Assembly: GCF_029379315.1 (NCBI RefSeq)
Contig: NZ_JAQYWQ010000080.1
Span: 1 to 34,123, forward strand
Length of the DNA stretch: 34,123 nucleotides
Direction of reading: 5' to 3'
Source of the DNA: Nostoc sp. S13
Lineage (GTDB): Bacteria > Cyanobacteriota > Cyanobacteriia > Cyanobacteriales > Nostocaceae
Positions within the stretch are counted from its first letter, which is position 1. The number at the start of each line of letters is the position of its first letter. Of this stretch, positions 24,337-32,683 are shown one piece after another. A program made the position numbers and the translations under genes. The notes under the pieces are model-generated. The model worked only from the letters and a program-made list of their open reading frames with translations. It was not told the DNA's origin and made no database searches.

Positions 24337-24745
24337 TTTTCAATCCTATTAGAAAAATTGGTTAGTGGAAACTTTGAGCCATCCATATATAATGACGACT
24401 ATATGGAATGTTTCAGTCCCCGTGAGGGGATTTGATTAATGGAAACACATCTGAAGAACAAGTTAAAAATATTCTCCTGCAACGTTTCAGTCCCCGTGAG
24501 GGGATTTGATTAATGGAAACCTCTGGAAGCTTTGCACCAAGTTCATCATCTGAACAAACAATGTTTCAGTCCCCGTGAGGGGATTTGATTAATGGAAACA
24601 TAAAGACTTTGATGAGTTTTGTGAACTTAATAAAAGTTTCAGTCCCCGTGAGGGGATTTGATTAATGGAAACTAACCATTATTTTGGTCAGTAGTTAGCT
24701 GTCGTAACGTTTCAGTCCCCGTGAGGGGATTTGATTAATGGAAAC
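24337..24745 (-). CRISPR. CRISPR array 3: five intact repeats plus a degenerate end repeat, five spacers
   Basis: Intact 37-bp repeats at 24410-24446, 24484-24520, 24563-24599, 24636-24672 and 24709-24745 are identical. A degenerate repeat at 24337-24372 keeps only the GGTTAGTGGAAAC end. Spacers are 37, 37, 42, 36 and 36 bp. The repeat differs from array 1's intact copy only at TTGATT/TTGGTT. The decayed copy is on the left and the conserved leader on the right, so transcription runs on the minus strand and each crRNA begins with ACTGAAAC. The newest spacer is the rightmost. The array is convergent with the HD hydrolase gene. Confidence 0.95.
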
Positions 24746-24975
24746 CCCTCCATGCTGAAACTGTTATGGAGCAAGCTTCCTGGGAAGCGTTTTGACGGAT
24801 CGAAAATTTTGGTCATTTTCAGCGGCTCTTATTGCGAGTAATTTGCAACTTCCCGAATTAGTGAAACGCTGTAATTATTTACTTGTCAAGGTTCTGGCGA
24901 TTTTGGCAGATCCCCTAGGGTTTTAGCCCCCGCTTCGACTTGCCAAACATCAAGCTGGTTCCCTAATCATAAGAC
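24746..24975 (-). promoter_or_regulatory. CRISPR leader of array 3
   Basis: 230 bp homologous to leader 1 (8702-8931). It shares GCAAGCTTCCTGGGAA, ATCGAAAATTTTGGTCATTT, the ATTTTGGCAGATCCCC block and TTGCCAAACATCAAG. It holds one exact (24901-24912) and one diverged (24790-24801) copy of TTTTGGCAGATC, and a hairpin next to the first repeat (24748-24771). Confidence 0.8.
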
Positions 24976-25204
24976 GTGTATCTATTATTGTCCAGAAGTT
25001 TCTAGAATTTAACGGTTCGGGGAAAGAGGGCTAGTAAGAAGCTCATAAGGCGTATGCTGAAATTTATCCAAACTAGCAGCGAATAGCACTAAGTTCAAAT
25101 ATAGCCCTTGCCCTGACTGGTTAAGAGTGTCCAGGCTGGGAACGAAGCAACACAAGGCTTTGGGCTTATCTTAGAGCCAAGCCAGCAGTAGTTTCAGTTC
25201 CGGG
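24976..25204. other. Region between leader 3 and the GMC gene, with an inverted-repeat arm
   Basis: No gene. Segment 25099-25167 is the left arm of a long inverted repeat whose partner lies at 26959-27109, on the other side of the GMC gene. Confidence 0.55.
25099..25167 (+). repeat. Inverted repeat arm, left of the GMC gene
   Basis: 25099-25122 is the exact reverse complement of 27086-27109 (24 bp, starting ATATAGCCCTTGCCCTG). 25131-25167 (CCAGGCTGGGAACGA to TTTGGGCTT) is a near match to the reverse complement of 26959-26994. Confidence 0.7.
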
Positions 25205-26788
25205 TTAGCTTGCGATCGCTGAAGTTATTTGCTGTGAAACGCAACGTGTGGCTTTAATTAAATCAGCTGCTTTTTCGCCGATCATAATAGTGGGTGCATT
25301 CGTATTTCCTGTAGTAATCGTTGGCATGATTGATGCATCAACGACACGCAATCCCTTAACCCCATGTACGCGTAGTTCAGAGTCTACAACTGCCATTGGG
25401 TCAGTGCCCATTTTGCAGGTGCCCACAGGATGATACACCGTATTGCAAGCTTCTCGGACGTAGGCAACGAGTGCCTCATCACTCTGCTTATCGGCACCAG
25501 GAGCGACTTCCTCACCCCGAAACTCATCAAAAGCACTTGCATGGAACAAGTTACGCATTAATTTAATCCCAGCAACGAGCTTTTGCACATCAGCTTCACT
25601 TTGCAGATAGTTCAGCCGAATTATCGGTGCGTCTTTGGGGTCAAGCGATAGGGAAGCGCTGCTGCTTTCAGCAGAACGCAAACTGACACTCCCAATGTTT
25701 TGGGGATGGGTCAAACAGACTAGACTTGTGAATCCTGGGCCAGAGTGGGCATAGCCTGGGGGTGCAAACACAATGGGACCAAAGAGAAACTGTAAATCTG
25801 GCGCAGCATCCAGATTACCTTCACTATGCACAAACAAGCCAGCTTCAGCGATACTACTGGTGCTTGCCGTGTGTAAATCCTGAGTTGCCTGGTATACTAC
25901 GGGTACGACAGGGTGGTCTTGGAGGTTTTGACCGACACCCGGCAAATCAACAACTACCGGAATTCCCAATGCTTGCAGGTGTTCTGCATCACCAATGCCG
26001 GAAAGCATCAGCAGCTTAGGCGAATCGAATGCCCCAGCACTTAAAATCACTTCGGAGTTGACTCTGACTTGGTGCAGCGTGCCCTCGTGCAGATATTCCA
26101 GTCCAATCGTGCGGGTGCCCTCAAATAACAAGCGAGTCACTAACGCTCCTGTCCTTATGGTCAAATTGGGACGTTGGAGAATGGGTAGGAGGAAAGCAGC
26201 AGCAGCACTGTGACGCTTACCATCCTTGATTGTCAACTGATAAAGTCCTCCACCTGACTGCTGCATCGCATTGGAATCAGGATTGTTGGGATATCCCATT
26301 GCTACGGCTGCATCAACAAAGCGTTGGGATACCACAGCAGGGGCAATGAGATGGGTCACGCTCAATTCCCCGTCAACCCCGTGGTATTCGGAGGCACCAC
26401 GTTGCTGGTGCTCAGATTTCTTGAAATATGGCAATACATCTTCGTAGCTCCAGCCGGGATTCCCCAGTGACTGCCAGTGGTCATAATCGTGATGATTGCC
26501 CCGCATATAAATCATGAAATTAATCGAACTGCTGCCACCCAAGACTTTCCCACGGGGACAAAAGATTTTGCGGTTATTGAGGTGCGGTTCTGGTTCAGAG
26601 AAATAGCTCCAGTCCACCTCAGAGCCTAGTAGGCTGATGCATTCCGCCGGGATTTGAATCTCCGGTTTAGTATCTGGGTTGCCAGCTTCAAGTAATAACA
26701 CGGTTGTTTCACTGTCTTCTGTCATCCGGTTGGTGACGACGCAGCCTGCCGAGCCTGCACCAATCACAATGTAGTCATATTGAGTCAT
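25205..26788 (-). CDS. GMC-family oxidoreductase (choline dehydrogenase-like)
   Basis: A 527-aa FAD-dependent alcohol oxidoreductase of the glucose-methanol-choline family. Features: Rossmann DYIVIGAGSAGCVV at residue 5, LLLEAGNPD, the GMC signature 1 region PRGKVLGGSSSINFMIYMRG (about 77-96), GAFDSPKLLMLSGIGD (signature 2), the active-site His segment NTVYHPVGTCKMG near 460, and the closing NTNAPTIMIGEKAADLI. A strong AAGGAGG site lies 5 nt before the ATG. Length is normal. The substrate is probably an alcohol; choline is possible but a betaine aldehyde dehydrogenase neighbour is absent. Flanked by inverted dispersed repeats. Confidence 0.93.
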   Translation of the reverse strand: MTQYDYIVIGAGSAGCVVTNRMTEDSETTVLLLEAGNPDTKPEIQIPAECISLLGSEVDWSYFSEPEPHLNNRKIFCPRGKVLGGSSSINFMIYMRGNHHDYDHWQSLGNPGWSYEDVLPYFKKSEHQQRGASEYHGVDGELSVTHLIAPAVVSQRFVDAAVAMGYPNNPDSNAMQQSGGGLYQLTIKDGKRHSAAAAFLLPILQRPNLTIRTGALVTRLLFEGTRTIGLEYLHEGTLHQVRVNSEVILSAGAFDSPKLLMLSGIGDAEHLQALGIPVVVDLPGVGQNLQDHPVVPVVYQATQDLHTASTSSIAEAGLFVHSEGNLDAAPDLQFLFGPIVFAPPGYAHSGPGFTSLVCLTHPQNIGSVSLRSAESSSASLSLDPKDAPIIRLNYLQSEADVQKLVAGIKLMRNLFHASAFDEFRGEEVAPGADKQSDEALVAYVREACNTVYHPVGTCKMGTDPMAVVDSELRVHGVKGLRVVDASIMPTITTGNTNAPTIMIGEKAADLIKATRCVSQQITSAIAS

Positions 26789-27110
26789 GACATCCTCCTT
26801 TTCGGTTGTTTGTAGTAGATAAATTTAAATTTAGTGTTCTGTTAAGGCTACTTAAACAAAAACTATTTTGCCTTTCCTCGCCAGACAAACGCAGCACCAA
26901 GGCTCCAGCAGGAGTTTTTCGTAGCTCCTTATGTACTACAGCCGAATGGCACTAAGAAAAGCCCAAAGGCTTGTGTCGGCTCGTTCCAGCCTGGAGGCTG
27001 GGAATGTATTCAAGAGGCTCTGCCTCTGGTCAAGCTACTGGAGGCGGCAGCCCTCCCAGAATGCATTAAGAGCCTCTAGGCTAGGAACCAGTCAGGGCAA
27101 GGGCTATATC
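26789..27110. other. Intergenic region with dispersed repeat arm
   Basis: No gene. It is mostly repeat: nested direct and inverted copies of GAGGCTGGGAA, AGAGGCTCTGCCTCT and CTGGAGGCGGCAGCC hairpins, typical of cyanobacterial dispersed repeats, including the partner arm of 25099-25167. Confidence 0.6.
26959..27109 (-). repeat. Inverted repeat arm, right of the GMC gene
   Basis: It holds the reverse complements of both blocks of the left arm (26959-26994 near match, 27086-27109 exact 24 bp), separated by about 90 bp of extra hairpin-rich sequence not present in the left arm. Confidence 0.65.
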
Positions 27111-27377
27111 TTATCTTAGTACCATTCGTACTACAGCCATTTCATCGGGGAATTCATCTAAATCTAGTGTTTTTCCACCATACTCTGGTGGTGTGAGTAT
27201 GGGACCAACCAGACAGGCAAAGGTAATATCTGCTGCTGAGAAGCAATTCCCAACCAAGTAGGAACGTCCATCAACAAGCTGCTTGTTTACCTTCTGCAAG
27301 AGTCTCTTAATTTGATTGAGCGAACTGACAGCTGACTGTGCCGTAATCTTGTAATCTTTCTGGGCAATAAAGCGCAC
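27111..27377 (-). pseudogene. Glutathione S-transferase C-terminal fragment
   Basis: An 88-codon frame shows the helical C-terminal domain of a GST: LNQIKRLLQKVNKQL, then SYLVGNCFSAADITFACLVG with the N-capping S-x-x-D box (SAAD), then a Pro-rich ILTPPEYGG. The N-terminal thioredoxin-like half that binds glutathione is missing, as is the final helix. Only a GTG start is available. A frame of this type cannot be a working GST, so it is a remnant. The repeat-rich DNA begins right after its stop, which suggests the end was removed by rearrangement. Confidence 0.6.
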
Positions 27378-27428
27378 CTGTGAGAAGACGGTAGTTGGTA
27401 AGTTCTTGGGTCTGCACTTGCTGCCTCC

Positions 27429-28817
27429 TTACAACTTTGAAAACAGCATATTTAAACCTTCGGTCATCGTGGGATGAGTCAAAATGCTATCGCGCAGAAC
27501 GGTGTAGGGCATCTGAGCTTGCATCACCATCTGCACCGTCGAAATCACTTCCCCTGCTTCATGACACAAGAGTGAACACCCTAGAATACGACCTGTCTCG
27601 GTATCCACGATCGCCTTCAGCAGTCCATCGGTTTGACCGAGTGTTTTCGCTCTGGGAATAGCTGACGCATCCAGCTTCGTCAAGCGGATAGCATACCCTT
27701 GTTGCCGTGCTTCGGTTTCGGTCAAACCTACATGAGCCAGTTCTGGATCAATAAACAGACAGGATGGAACCAGCCTATCGCCTGTACTGCGATCGCTCCC
27801 ATCAATCAGATTCGCTTTGACAATGCGATAATCGTCGAGCGACACATGGGTGTATTGCGGGCCGCCATTGATATCGCCTAACGCCCAAATACCCGGTATG
27901 TTCGTCTCCAGGCGATCGTTGACTTGAATAAATCCGCGTATATCGGTGGCGACACCAGCCGCAGCCAAATTTAAGCTATCGGTGTTGGGCGCACGACCAA
28001 CAGCTACAAGCAAATGCGACCCCTGGAGGCTGAGGAGACGATCAGCAACTTGGATTTGAAGGATGGTTTCATTACCAGCGCCATCGACCCTTAACACCTT
28101 CGTCTTCAGTAAGAATTCAATACCATCTCGTTCCAGTAGCCTTTGAACCGCGATCGCCATATCTGGATCTTGCTGTGACAGGATTTGCTCACTTTGCCCA
28201 ATCACGGTGACACGACAGCCAAAGCGCCGGAACATCTGGGCAAACTCCAAACCAATGTAGCCACTACCGAGAACGATCAAGTGTTCAGGCAAGTATTCTA
28301 GTTCCATGATCGATTCACTTGTCAAAAACCCAGCTTCCATGAGTCCGGGTACGGATGGAATCAAGGGCCGTGTGCCTGTATTAATAAACAACCGTTCGGC
28401 GGTGAGTAAGCGAGTGGTATCAAGAGCCGTCGTCACTTCAAGCGTTTTGGGAGCAACAAACCGTCCTGTTCCAATGATCAGTTCGTGACCCAGAGCAGTT
28501 TCTAAATTGTGCAAGTTCATTTCACGCATCCCTTGCACAAGGGTTCGTTTACGTTGAATCACCTGTGCTAGCTCAACGATGGGTGCATTGGCTTTAACAC
28601 TATAAGCGGCACTGTTTCGCACTGTGTTTGCGACATTGGCACTCGCCACCATAGTTTTTGTCGGAATGCAGGCGATATTGATGCATCCGCCACCAATCAT
28701 GTTTAAGCTGCGTTCCACCAGAGCTGTTTTACGTCCGTCAGCGACCAGCGCTGGTGCAAGTGTTTTACCCGCTTTACCGCCGCCGATAATAATGTCGTCA
28801 TAGTATTGGGTGTTCAC
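27429..28817 (-). CDS. Pyridine nucleotide-disulfide oxidoreductase (RclA/mercuric-reductase-like)
   Basis: A flavoprotein of about 462 aa. Features: FAD-binding DDIIIGGGKAGKTLAPAL, the redox pair GGGCINIACIPTK (Cys-x4-Cys), NAD(P)H-binding VLGSGYIGLEFAQMF, the second FAD motif GIWALGDINGG, and the dimer-interface TVLRDSILTHPTMTEGLN with the active-site His (HPT). The lack of an N-terminal heavy-metal domain and of a C-terminal Cys pair favours an RclA-like enzyme (oxidant defence) over true mercuric reductase. I prefer the GTG start at 28817, with GGAG 6 nt upstream. ATGs at 28823 and 28853 are also in frame but lack a spaced ribosome site. Confidence 0.88.
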   Translation of the reverse strand: MNTQYYDDIIIGGGKAGKTLAPALVADGRKTALVERSLNMIGGGCINIACIPTKTMVASANVANTVRNSAAYSVKANAPIVELAQVIQRKRTLVQGMREMNLHNLETALGHELIIGTGRFVAPKTLEVTTALDTTRLLTAERLFINTGTRPLIPSVPGLMEAGFLTSESIMELEYLPEHLIVLGSGYIGLEFAQMFRRFGCRVTVIGQSEQILSQQDPDMAIAVQRLLERDGIEFLLKTKVLRVDGAGNETILQIQVADRLLSLQGSHLLVAVGRAPNTDSLNLAAAGVATDIRGFIQVNDRLETNIPGIWALGDINGGPQYTHVSLDDYRIVKANLIDGSDRSTGDRLVPSCLFIDPELAHVGLTETEARQQGYAIRLTKLDASAIPRAKTLGQTDGLLKAIVDTETGRILGCSLLCHEAGEVISTVQMVMQAQMPYTVLRDSILTHPTMTEGLNMLFSKL

Positions 28818-28964
28818 TTCCATCTCCTTTGAGTTTGATAAGGTGAATACCATGTCTAGAAGGTATTATGAACTTCATAAAAAGGCTGGCTGACTAAGAA
28901 GATTTTAGCGATCGCGCATTTGGCGAGGGTAACTCAAGATGCTTGCCCAAACGCAATCCAATTC

Positions 28965-29444
28965 TCAAAGATTGAGGTTGGACAATCCGGGATGATCATC
29001 GGGACGACGACCAAGTATCCAGTGGTATTTGCGTTCGCTCTGGTGAATTGGCAGGTCGTTGATGCTGGCAATACGCCATCGCATAAATCCGTGTTCGTTG
29101 AACTCCCAATTCTCATTGCCGTAGGAACGGAACCAGTTGTCAGAATGATCATGCCATTCGTAAGCAAACCGGACAGCAATTCGGTTGTCCCGAAAAGCCC
29201 AAAGCTCTTTGATCAGACGGTAGTCCAATTCTTTAAGCCACTTATGGGTCAAGAACTGGACGATCGCCTCACGACCAGATAGAAATTCTGAGCGGTTGCG
29301 CCAAACACTATCCAACGTGTAAGCGAGTGATACTAGTTCAGGGTTACGTGTGTTCCAAGCATCTTCTGCGATTCGGACTTTTTGGATGGCGGATTCATGA
29401 TCGAAAGGCGGCAGGGGTAGTCGAGGATTTTCGGGGTTGTTCAT
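28965..29444 (-). CDS. DUF1348 / NTF2-like protein (159 aa)
   Basis: A complete small protein of the DUF1348 family, NTF2/SnoaL-like cone fold. Motifs: AIQKVRIAEDAWNTRNPELV, YTLDSVWRNRSEFLSGREAI, FLTHKWLKELDYRLIKELW, then RIAVRFAYEWHDHSDNWFRS and NEHGFMRWRIASIND. No catalytic role is established for the family. Its cavity could bind a small hydrophobic ligand. Members often sit near oxidoreductases, as here. Confidence 0.85.
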   Translation of the reverse strand: MNNPENPRLPLPPFDHESAIQKVRIAEDAWNTRNPELVSLAYTLDSVWRNRSEFLSGREAIVQFLTHKWLKELDYRLIKELWAFRDNRIAVRFAYEWHDHSDNWFRSYGNENWEFNEHGFMRWRIASINDLPIHQSERKYHWILGRRPDDHPGLSNLNL

Positions 29445-29492
29445 AGTATGGAAGTCTAAAATGGCGATCGTCTCAGCATGATTGGATTGGAA

Positions 29493-29581
29493 TTACAGCA
29501 GATTTCAAGGAAAGTGAAGTATACAACAATTCGTTCCAAAGCCAGGTATAAACCCTGTTTTACTTCTGAATTCTGCTGTAA
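29493..29581. mobile_element. MITE-like element, 89 bp with 10-bp terminal inverted repeats
   Basis: Terminal arms TTACAGCAGA (29493-29502) and TCTGCTGTAA (29572-29581) are perfect. The interior has no coding capacity. It lies between the DUF1348 start and the truncated SDR gene. Confidence 0.5.
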
Positions 29582-29623
29582 GTCCGTGCCGACCGAATTA
29601 CCTCAAAAGCAGTCTGATACAAA

Positions 29624-29860
29624 TCAATGAATACCACCCGCGATGTGCAGCGTTTCCCCAGTGATCCAGGCTGAGTCGGAGGAGGCGAAGAAGACGGCGG
29701 CAGGTGCAATGTCCTGCACCTGCCCAATGCGACCAAGGGGAGTTTGTGCTTCAATCTGTTTGCGAAAATCGCTTTCGATAACTCCCAATGCTTGCAGTCC
29801 CTCTGTTTCTACCATGCTAGGATTGATCGAGTTAACACGGATCTGGCGTGGACAACACAT
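29624..29860 (-). pseudogene. Short-chain dehydrogenase (SDR) C-terminal fragment
   Basis: About 75 codons match the last quarter of an SDR: RQIRVNSINPSMVETEG (the RVNxxxPG strand), IEAQTPLGRIGQVQDIAPAA and VFFASSDSAWITGETLHIAG ending GGIH. The Rossmann glycine motif and the YxxxK active site are missing. The join with upstream DNA is near 29860, 40 bp from the next gene's stop. It is a remnant. Confidence 0.75.
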
Positions 29861-29899
29861 TCATGTAAAGTGCGAAGGTTGGCTGGAAGGGCGCGGCGC

Positions 29900-30292
29900 T
29901 TACTCATCGCTCAGGCTCGGCACTGTGAACCTTACCGTTTCGCTAGTGATTATTTTGTGCGTGGGGTCGGCTAGTTCGATCAGCACCTTGTGCGGGCCAG
30001 GTTCCAGTCCGACCAGGATCAACGTTTCGCCGCTAGTATCGACAAAGTGCCACGGCGCATCGTCGACGGTAATGTGGATATGGCCAATGCGCGGCGATAC
30101 TTCGAGGGCACCTTTGCCAAACACTGGTAACACACGCAAATTCTCCGTCCGGTACTGGATGAAGACGCGTCCCTGTGCTAGCGGTTCGGGAAGCGGTGGA
30201 TCGACAATCAGCTTGGGTGGTGCTTCGTTTTCGATCGCAATCAACGGTGATAGTCCGATAATGTCCCTAGCGCTCGGTGTGTGAGTGGTCAT
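29900..30292 (-). CDS. DUF6130-like protein (130 aa)
   Basis: A 130-aa beta-rich protein. Features: LIAIENEAPPKLIVDPPLPE, then VFIQYRTENLRVLPVFGKGA, VSPRIGHIHITVDDAPWHFVD and ILVGLEPGPHKVLIELADPTH. The GHIHxxVDD and GPHKVLIELADPxH strands recall the DUF6130 family, usually exported in proteobacteria. No signal peptide is visible here, so the protein may be cytosolic or its start altered. The gene is clearly richer in G+C than the rest of the window, which suggests transfer. Function unknown. Confidence 0.65.
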   Translation of the reverse strand: MTTHTPSARDIIGLSPLIAIENEAPPKLIVDPPLPEPLAQGRVFIQYRTENLRVLPVFGKGALEVSPRIGHIHITVDDAPWHFVDTSGETLILVGLEPGPHKVLIELADPTHKIITSETVRFTVPSLSDE

Positions 30293-30378
30293 AGCAGGTA
30301 AGTACCTAAGAGTAGTGTTATAAGATAACGATCCATTTGAAGGTGAAACGGCGCAGAGTCATCGCTCCAAAAAAGCCA

Positions 30379-31407
30379 TTAACGTTTCTTTGATGCGAGT
30401 TCCCAGACCGCAGTTGCGAATGCTTTAGGATCTTCCTGGGGCAGGTTATGACCGACGTTTGGAATCACCCGATGCTGACGTTCGCCGCTAAACTTCGCTG
30501 CCGTCGATTTCCCATCGGTTGCTGGCACGACACCATCTGCGTCCCCGTCCAGCGTGATCGTCGGCACCGTAATGGTCGGTTGCGCGGCGAGTCGCTGCTC
30601 AAGCTCCTCATACATGGGATAGCCGGCAGCAAGTCCAAGGCGATGGCGGTAGGAATGAATCACGACCTCCACATAATCGGGGTTGTCAAAGGCGCTGGCG
30701 TGTTGACCGAGCGTTGCCTCGTCAAAGTGCCAGTTCGGCGAATTGCGAGTCCAGAGAATCCTCCCAATCTCACGTCTGTTAGCTGTCAGTCCGGCGCGTC
30801 CGCGCTCGGTCTGGAAATAGTATTGGTACCAGATCCCGGATTCGATCGCGGGTGAAAGTGGCAGCCCTGCTTTGGCAATATCCTGGATCAAGTAGCTATT
30901 GACGGACACCAGACCTGTGCATCGTTCAGGCCAGAGAGCCGCAACAACGCAAGCGGCTCGTCCACCCCAGTCATAGCCAGCAAGTACAGCACGGTTTAGC
31001 TGCAATCCATCCATCAAGGCGATCGCATCGACACCGATGGCGGCTTGCTGCCCAGAGCGTGGTGTGGCGCTGTCGAGAAAACGGGTTGATCCATGTCCTC
31101 GCAGGTAGGGAACAATCACCCGACATCCGCGTGTAGCAAGCATTGGTGCAACGTCAATGTAGCTATCGATGGAATACGGGAACCCATGCAGCAGCAACAC
31201 CGGAGAGCCATCGCTCGGTCCTGCTTCGTAGTAACCAATGTCGAGGACACCCGCTTTGATCTGCTTGATGGGAGTAAACCTAAATTCAGATCGTTTGGGC
31301 TTGTCAAAGCTTGCGTGTGCGGTACCCATGAGTGCCATTTCTGTGAAAATGCTTGCTGCCGCCGTTCCCAAAAAGCGGCGGCGGTTGTGTTTAATTGCTT
31401 TGAGCAT
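30379..31407 (-). CDS. Tat-exported alpha/beta hydrolase (epoxide-hydrolase-like)
   Basis: A 342-aa protein with a twin-arginine signal (NRRRFLGTAAAS, 8-19; cleavage near AHAS), so it should act outside the cytoplasm. The hydrolase body has the oxyanion motif LLLHGFPYS, YLRGHGST, the nucleophile elbow AGYDWGGRAA with Asp as nucleophile (as in epoxide hydrolases and haloalkane dehalogenases), a cap domain, DGDADGVVP (acid) and the catalytic NVGHNLPQE. Length fits. The gene is GC-rich compared with the CRISPR island. The substrate is unknown. Confidence 0.85.
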   Translation of the reverse strand: MLKAIKHNRRRFLGTAAASIFTEMALMGTAHASFDKPKRSEFRFTPIKQIKAGVLDIGYYEAGPSDGSPVLLLHGFPYSIDSYIDVAPMLATRGCRVIVPYLRGHGSTRFLDSATPRSGQQAAIGVDAIALMDGLQLNRAVLAGYDWGGRAACVVAALWPERCTGLVSVNSYLIQDIAKAGLPLSPAIESGIWYQYYFQTERGRAGLTANRREIGRILWTRNSPNWHFDEATLGQHASAFDNPDYVEVVIHSYRHRLGLAAGYPMYEELEQRLAAQPTITVPTITLDGDADGVVPATDGKSTAAKFSGERQHRVIPNVGHNLPQEDPKAFATAVWELASKKR

Positions 31408-31425
31408 AGGGTTGACTCTTTGGAT

Positions 31426-31566
31426 TAGACTTATCCGGAAATGAGAACTTTATTTGGCTGAAACCTAGCTCTGGAGAGGGTTTTAGAGGTTCCTGTTTTA
31501 TATAAGCTAAAAAGCCAGCTATGTAAGGGTTTCAGCTATTTTGAGGTTTATTTGTGGATAAGTCTA
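31426..31566. mobile_element. MITE-like element, 141 bp with 11-bp terminal inverted repeats
   Basis: Arms TAGACTTATCC (31426-31436) and GGATAAGTCTA (31556-31566) are perfect. The interior shows partial internal repeats (GGTTTTAGAGG, GGGTTTCAG) and no gene. It is probably a non-autonomous transposon remnant in the gap between two hydrolase genes. Confidence 0.55.
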
Positions 31567-31687
31567 TTGATTAATGAGGCGATTGCACAAAGCACAGTCG
31601 CTTTACCCTTTTCCCCTACGCTAACTCGGTAAGCAGAAGAGCGATGGAAGAGCGTCTTTTCCCTTCCCCAAAAACATTGATCGCATC

Positions 31688-32683
31688 TTATTGCAGATAT
31701 TTCTTCAATTGGGCAGCAGCTTGAACAAACAGAGAACGGGTTTGTGGCAACTCAGCTAAACCATTTAGTAGTCCGAAGTCATGAATCATACCGTTGTACT
31801 GCACAGTTGTCACCTCGACCCCAGCTTCATCGAGCTTGCGTCCATAGGCTGTGCCCTCGTCATGCAAGATATCGCTCTCTGCAACCACAATTAACGCTGG
31901 AGGCAAGCCTTTGAGTTGTTCAACCGTCGCCTGTAGGGGAGAAGCATAGATGTCTTTGCGCTTTTCTGGGTCAGCGATGTACATATCATACATCCACTTC
32001 ATCGTTGGTACAGTCAAAAAACGCTGCTCGCCAAATTCGTGATAAGAATTCGTTTCAAAATCAGCATCGACAATGGGCCACATCAGGATTTGCAGCTTGA
32101 TGTGTGGTTCTCCTTTTTCTTTTGCCTTCAAAGCAGTGACAGTTGTCATGTTACCGCCGACACTATTGCCAACGACTGCCAGATTCTTGCCATCCACCCC
32201 AATCTCCTCACCATGCTTGGCAACCCATTTGGTCGCAGCATAAATCTCATTGATCGCCTGTGGGTACTGAGCATCCGGCGTGCGAGTGTAGTTGACAAAG
32301 ACACCTGCAAACCCTGAAAGCACAACCAGATCGCGAACCATGCGCTTGTGTGTTGGATAATCACCAAGTACCCAACCGCCGCCATGAATAAAGATGAAAA
32401 CAGGCAATATGCCTTGAACACCTGTAGGTCGCACGATATTGAGCGTGATTGGATAACCATCAGCAGTAATCGTCTTCTCAGACTCGTCAATGCCTGAAAG
32501 ATCCACTTCAACGGCAGCCTGTGCATCCACGAGTACTTGACGCGCTTCGAGTGGAGTTAACGTCTCTAAACCCACACCTCCTGAATTCAGCAATTTCAAA
32601 AATGCCTTCACTCCTGTAGAAAGACGCGGATCATCTGTGACTTCCAAAACTTTTACTGCTGGCGATTTTACTTGACTAACCAT
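31688..32683 (-). CDS. Alpha/beta hydrolase, hormone-sensitive-lipase family
   Basis: A 331-aa esterase of the HSL (family IV) type. Features: IFIHGGGWVLGDYPTH (oxyanion HGGG), FVNYTRTPDAQYPQAI, the nucleophile elbow VVGNSVGGNM (Ser in GNSVGG), AESDILHDEG (acid) and GMIHDFGLLN (catalytic His). I start at the ATG at 32683, which has GGAG 8 nt upstream. The frame stays open to 32800 but that extension has no ribosome site and is unlike the family. The carboxylester substrate is unknown. Confidence 0.88.
   Translation of the reverse strand: MVSQVKSPAVKVLEVTDDPRLSTGVKAFLKLLNSGGVGLETLTPLEARQVLVDAQAAVEVDLSGIDESEKTITADGYPITLNIVRPTGVQGILPVFIFIHGGGWVLGDYPTHKRMVRDLVVLSGFAGVFVNYTRTPDAQYPQAINEIYAATKWVAKHGEEIGVDGKNLAVVGNSVGGNMTTVTALKAKEKGEPHIKLQILMWPIVDADFETNSYHEFGEQRFLTVPTMKWMYDMYIADPEKRKDIYASPLQATVEQLKGLPPALIVVAESDILHDEGTAYGRKLDEAGVEVTTVQYNGMIHDFGLLNGLAELPQTRSLFVQAAAQLKKYLQ

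Noticed and set aside
29643..30284. 213-codon plus-strand frame opposite the SDR fragment and DUF6130-like gene
   Set aside because: Ser/Cys/Arg-rich antisense shadow in GC-rich DNA; the minus-strand frames carry the family motifs.
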